Below, piece after piece: positions 62,277 through 64,000 of a DNA stretch of 64,000 nt. Position 1 is the first letter of the stretch. Each line of letters starts with the position of its first letter. Under the pieces are notes generated by a model that worked only from the letters and a program-made list of their open reading frames with translations, made no database searches and was not told the origin of the DNA. This stretch comes from Vagococcus hydrophili (lineage in GTDB: Bacteria > Bacillota > Bacilli > Lactobacillales > Vagococcaceae), in the NCBI RefSeq assembly GCF_011304195.1, contig NZ_CP049887.1, positions 2,976,001-3,040,000 of the forward strand. The letters run 5' to 3'. The position numbers were made by a program, and so were the translations under genes.

Positions 62277-63308
62277 CTATATAAGGCAAAGCTCCTTCAG
62301 ATATTTATTCAACTCTTTTTTATCCTTCTTAAACAGGTCTATATAATCAGTCAATAATAATCTAAGCGTTTCATCTAAAAATATACATAGAGATACTAAA
62401 TAATCATCCGTCATATTTTTATATGTCGAACCATGTGCTATTGCAGATCTGACAGTATAAATCTTTTTCATTTGATCATAATAACTAATTTTTTCATCAC
62501 TTGTTTTACCTAAAAGATGTGCTATTTTTTCTGATACCTGGTGGGTAACCTCACTTTTGGAATCAGACATCAGAAGTGCTTCGATGGCTGAAACATAAAA
62601 AAATATTTTTAAATCCGTATGAAACTCATTCCTAGACATTTGGATAAAATACTCTGATTTTTCAACATTATTAATTATTGTTTTCTTAGAAAATAAGTTC
62701 ATTGAGTTATAATTTTTATCAAATTTAATAATTGAATCGACTGTATTACATTTAATAAAAGAAAATGAATTTTCTTCTACAGACAAGTATTTTTTAAATG
62801 CACTCTCCAATTCATACTTTGTAAATTCTACTGCTTTCCTCTCTACTGAGATATCATAATAAATATCTTTTAATGAAAATCTAAAAATTCTACTATCTCC
62901 ATCTTCGGGATAAAAACAAACAAAACCGTCCCTTGCATATATTGAATTATCCTTCAATAACCACAATTTTCTTAAATATTTTTGTATGTCCAAAAGTAGC
63001 AACGCCACCAATATAGTTGCAAAACCACTCTCCCCTTGTTTTTCAGATAACTCTTCAGAAGTGTTTATATCAGATATTTCACCTTCCAAATAAAAATAAT
63101 TATTTACATAGATGTTCTCGATATCTCTATCATCATAAAAATCATACAGGTTATACTTCCCTAAAACCTCAGGAAATGGGGTCTCTAATACTGACTTATT
63201 TAAAAAATTTTTACTATTTGATAGATGTACATTACCTAGTCTCAAACCTTTGTCAACTTTTTTCTTTATTTTCAATCCAAATACTGGTGCAACAAACTTA
63301 TACTTCAA
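62277..63308 (-). CDS. ApeA-like HEPN protein (Rx4H motif)
   Basis: 343 residues. The N-terminal about 220 form a beta-rich region of unknown role. The C-terminal helices FFYVSAIEALLM, SEVTHQVSEKIAHLLG and IYTVRSAIAHGSTYKN carry R287 and H292 as the HEPN R-x4-H motif and resemble the Apea-like HEPN family. The start is a TTG at 63308 with GAGG eight bases upstream. It follows the XRE gene by 36 bases. Family assignment is by eye. Confidence 0.7.
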   Translation of the reverse strand: MKYKFVAPVFGLKIKKKVDKGLRLGNVHLSNSKNFLNKSVLETPFPEVLGKYNLYDFYDDRDIENIYVNNYFYLEGEISDINTSEELSEKQGESGFATILVALLLLDIQKYLRKLWLLKDNSIYARDGFVCFYPEDGDSRIFRFSLKDIYYDISVERKAVEFTKYELESAFKKYLSVEENSFSFIKCNTVDSIIKFDKNYNSMNLFSKKTIINNVEKSEYFIQMSRNEFHTDLKIFFYVSAIEALLMSDSKSEVTHQVSEKIAHLLGKTSDEKISYYDQMKKIYTVRSAIAHGSTYKNMTDDYLVSLCIFLDETLRLLLTDYIDLFKKDKKELNKYLKELCLI

Positions 63309-63344
63309 TTAACTCGCCTCTTTTTTTACAAAACTATACTACTT

Positions 63345-63596
63345 TTAATTTTGATCTATTAAACCTTCAAATGAAGTCTGTAATACTTTTAAAATTTCAA
63401 TCAACTGTCTTATTTTTATATGCTGCTTACCACTTTCAATTTTAACAAGTGTTTCCCTTGTAATATCAACGTTCATCAATTGTAATTGTTTAACCAATTC
63501 AGTCTGCCCTATACCTTTTTCAAGGCGAATTCGTCTTATATTACTTCCAATTATATTATCATTATCTATAATTTTCTCTTCCCTCAAGATTAACAC
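63345..63596 (-). CDS. Small XRE repressor of the HEPN/deaminase module
   Basis: 83-residue HTH protein: IGSNIRRIRLEKGIGQTELV, then VDITRETLVKIESGKQHI and a short tail. It is the first gene of the module. The start is uncertain: a GTG at 63596 and a TTG at 63587 both lack a strong ribosome site, whereas GAGGG lies inside. Two GGACTA...TAGTCC palindromes lie directly upstream, in the shared promoter region with a divergent gene. It probably represses both directions. Confidence 0.8.
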   Translation of the reverse strand: MLILREEKIIDNDNIIGSNIRRIRLEKGIGQTELVKQLQLMNVDITRETLVKIESGKQHIKIRQLIEILKVLQTSFEGLIDQN

Positions 63597-63603
63597 ACTT
63601 TCT

Positions 63604-63619
63604 GGACTAAAATTAGTCC
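63604..63619. promoter_or_regulatory. XRE operator 1
   Basis: GGACTAA-AA-TTAGTCC, a perfect 16-bp palindrome just upstream of the XRE gene. Its partner palindrome is centred 53 bp away (five helical turns). Confidence 0.7.
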
Positions 63620-63626
63620 TTTTTTG

Positions 63627-63655
63627 TTAATCTTAGAGAATTAATGTGTTACAAT
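63627..63655 (+). promoter_or_regulatory. Promoter of the divergent membrane protein gene
   Basis: TTAATC (63627-63632), 17 bp, TGT and TACAAT (63650-63655): a weak -35 with an extended -10. XRE operator 2 starts two bases after it, which would let the repressor block transcription. Confidence 0.55.
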
Positions 63656-63656
63656 G

Positions 63657-63672
63657 GGACTAATACTAGTCC
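63657..63672. promoter_or_regulatory. XRE operator 2
   Basis: GGACTA-ATAC-TAGTCC, immediately after the -10 of the plus-strand promoter. It shares six-base arms with the palindrome at 63604. Confidence 0.7.
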
Positions 63673-63689
63673 ACTTAAAGGAGAAGATT

Positions 63690-64000
63690 ATGACTTATAA
63701 TGGTATTAAAATTTTTGAAAAAAAAAGATACTCTAAAGTAGTTTTTTCAAAGATTATTATTTCTTTAATTGTTACTTTTTTACCTATATCAAATCCTTAT
63801 AATTCAAAAATAGGAATTATATTTCTTACTTACTTAGCTACTTCTATTATTTACACTTGTTTTGCTATATCTAAAAACTACCTTATCACTATCATTCTAG
63901 TATTCCTTGTTCCACTAATTTTTGTTTATCTTGATAGCATTACAAAGCAAGGTTACATTTCAAGTAAAACATACATGTACACTAATGTATTTCTACTACT
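63690..64000 (+). CDS. Membrane protein divergent from the XRE gene (3' end outside window)
   Basis: The open frame runs to the window edge. It starts MTYNGIKIFEKKRYSK and continues with hydrophobic segments (IIISLIVTFLPIS, IGIIFLTYLATSIIYTCFAI, LITIILVFLVPLIFVYL), at least three membrane helices. AAAGGAG lies seven bases before the ATG. Its promoter is overlapped by an XRE palindrome, so it is probably part of the HEPN/deaminase module. Function not recognised. Confidence 0.65.
   Translation, partial: MTYNGIKIFEKKRYSKVVFSKIIISLIVTFLPISNPYNSKIGIIFLTYLATSIIYTCFAISKNYLITIILVFLVPLIFVYLDSITKQGYISSKTYMYTNVFLL

Noticed and set aside
1-64000. tRNA, rRNA or known riboswitch genes
   Set aside because: No cloverleaf, rRNA core or recognised riboswitch consensus was seen by eye; a covariance-model search would settle it.

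Overview
The window is low-GC Firmicute chromosome. The folate operon order, the ptb-buk-bkdDABC operon (same order as in Enterococcus faecalis), CcpA-type cre boxes, AGGAGG Shine-Dalgarno sequences and a KxYKxGKxW-like secretion signal point to Enterococcaceae. Vagococcus is my best guess, by inference only. I saw no rRNA, tRNA or CRISPR array.

Layout. 1-5.2 kb: the start of an amino-acid permease, a small unknown gene, the folate operon folB-folK-folE-(HAM1-type pyrophosphatase)-folP, and a DUF697 membrane protein. 5.2-8.3 kb: a GH85 endo-beta-N-acetylglucosaminidase lipoprotein with a cre box at its promoter. 8.3-19.5 kb: a short-chain acyl-CoA island with two paralogous LysR regulators. 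One arm is phaJ, a FabV/Ter-type enoyl-CoA reductase and a CoA-transferase. The other is thiolase, a two-subunit acetoacetate CoA-transferase, a 3-hydroxybutyrate dehydrogenase-like SDR and a GntP-family permease. Together they could oxidise one 3-hydroxybutyrate to acetyl-CoA while reducing another to butyryl-CoA. 19.5-28 kb: a WYL regulator with three small sensor/binding proteins, an iron alcohol dehydrogenase operon, ketopantoate reductase, a third LysR and an EIIC-like membrane protein. 28-35 kb: the branched-chain keto acid dehydrogenase operon with a perfect cre match. 35-45 kb: three 122-bp tandem repeats running into the end of recQ, conserved housekeeping genes, an acyl-CoA ligase whose end carries the same repeat, a candidate small RNA, and a vitamin B6 salvage locus (MocR regulator, kinase, ECF S-component).

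45-53.9 kb holds cell-surface and stress genes: an 885-residue coiled-coil surface protein with about seven C-terminal helical repeats, a DUF4097 protein with its HTH regulator, a secreted coiled-coil protein, and a frameshifted MFS exporter next to its TetR regulator, with three matching operators.

53.9-64 kb is a mobile, AT-rich region. Two overlapping HTH genes have been cut from their promoter by an intact IS66-family element (8-bp target duplication). Then come a serine recombinase with a partner gene and, as a separate transcription unit, a module of an HTH repressor, two HEPN-type proteins (Rx4H motifs) and a C-terminal cytidine-deaminase-like protein. The repressor lies beside a divergent membrane protein gene, with two GGACTA...TAGTCC palindromes between them. 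This module is the best candidate in the window for an undescribed, probably anti-phage, system.
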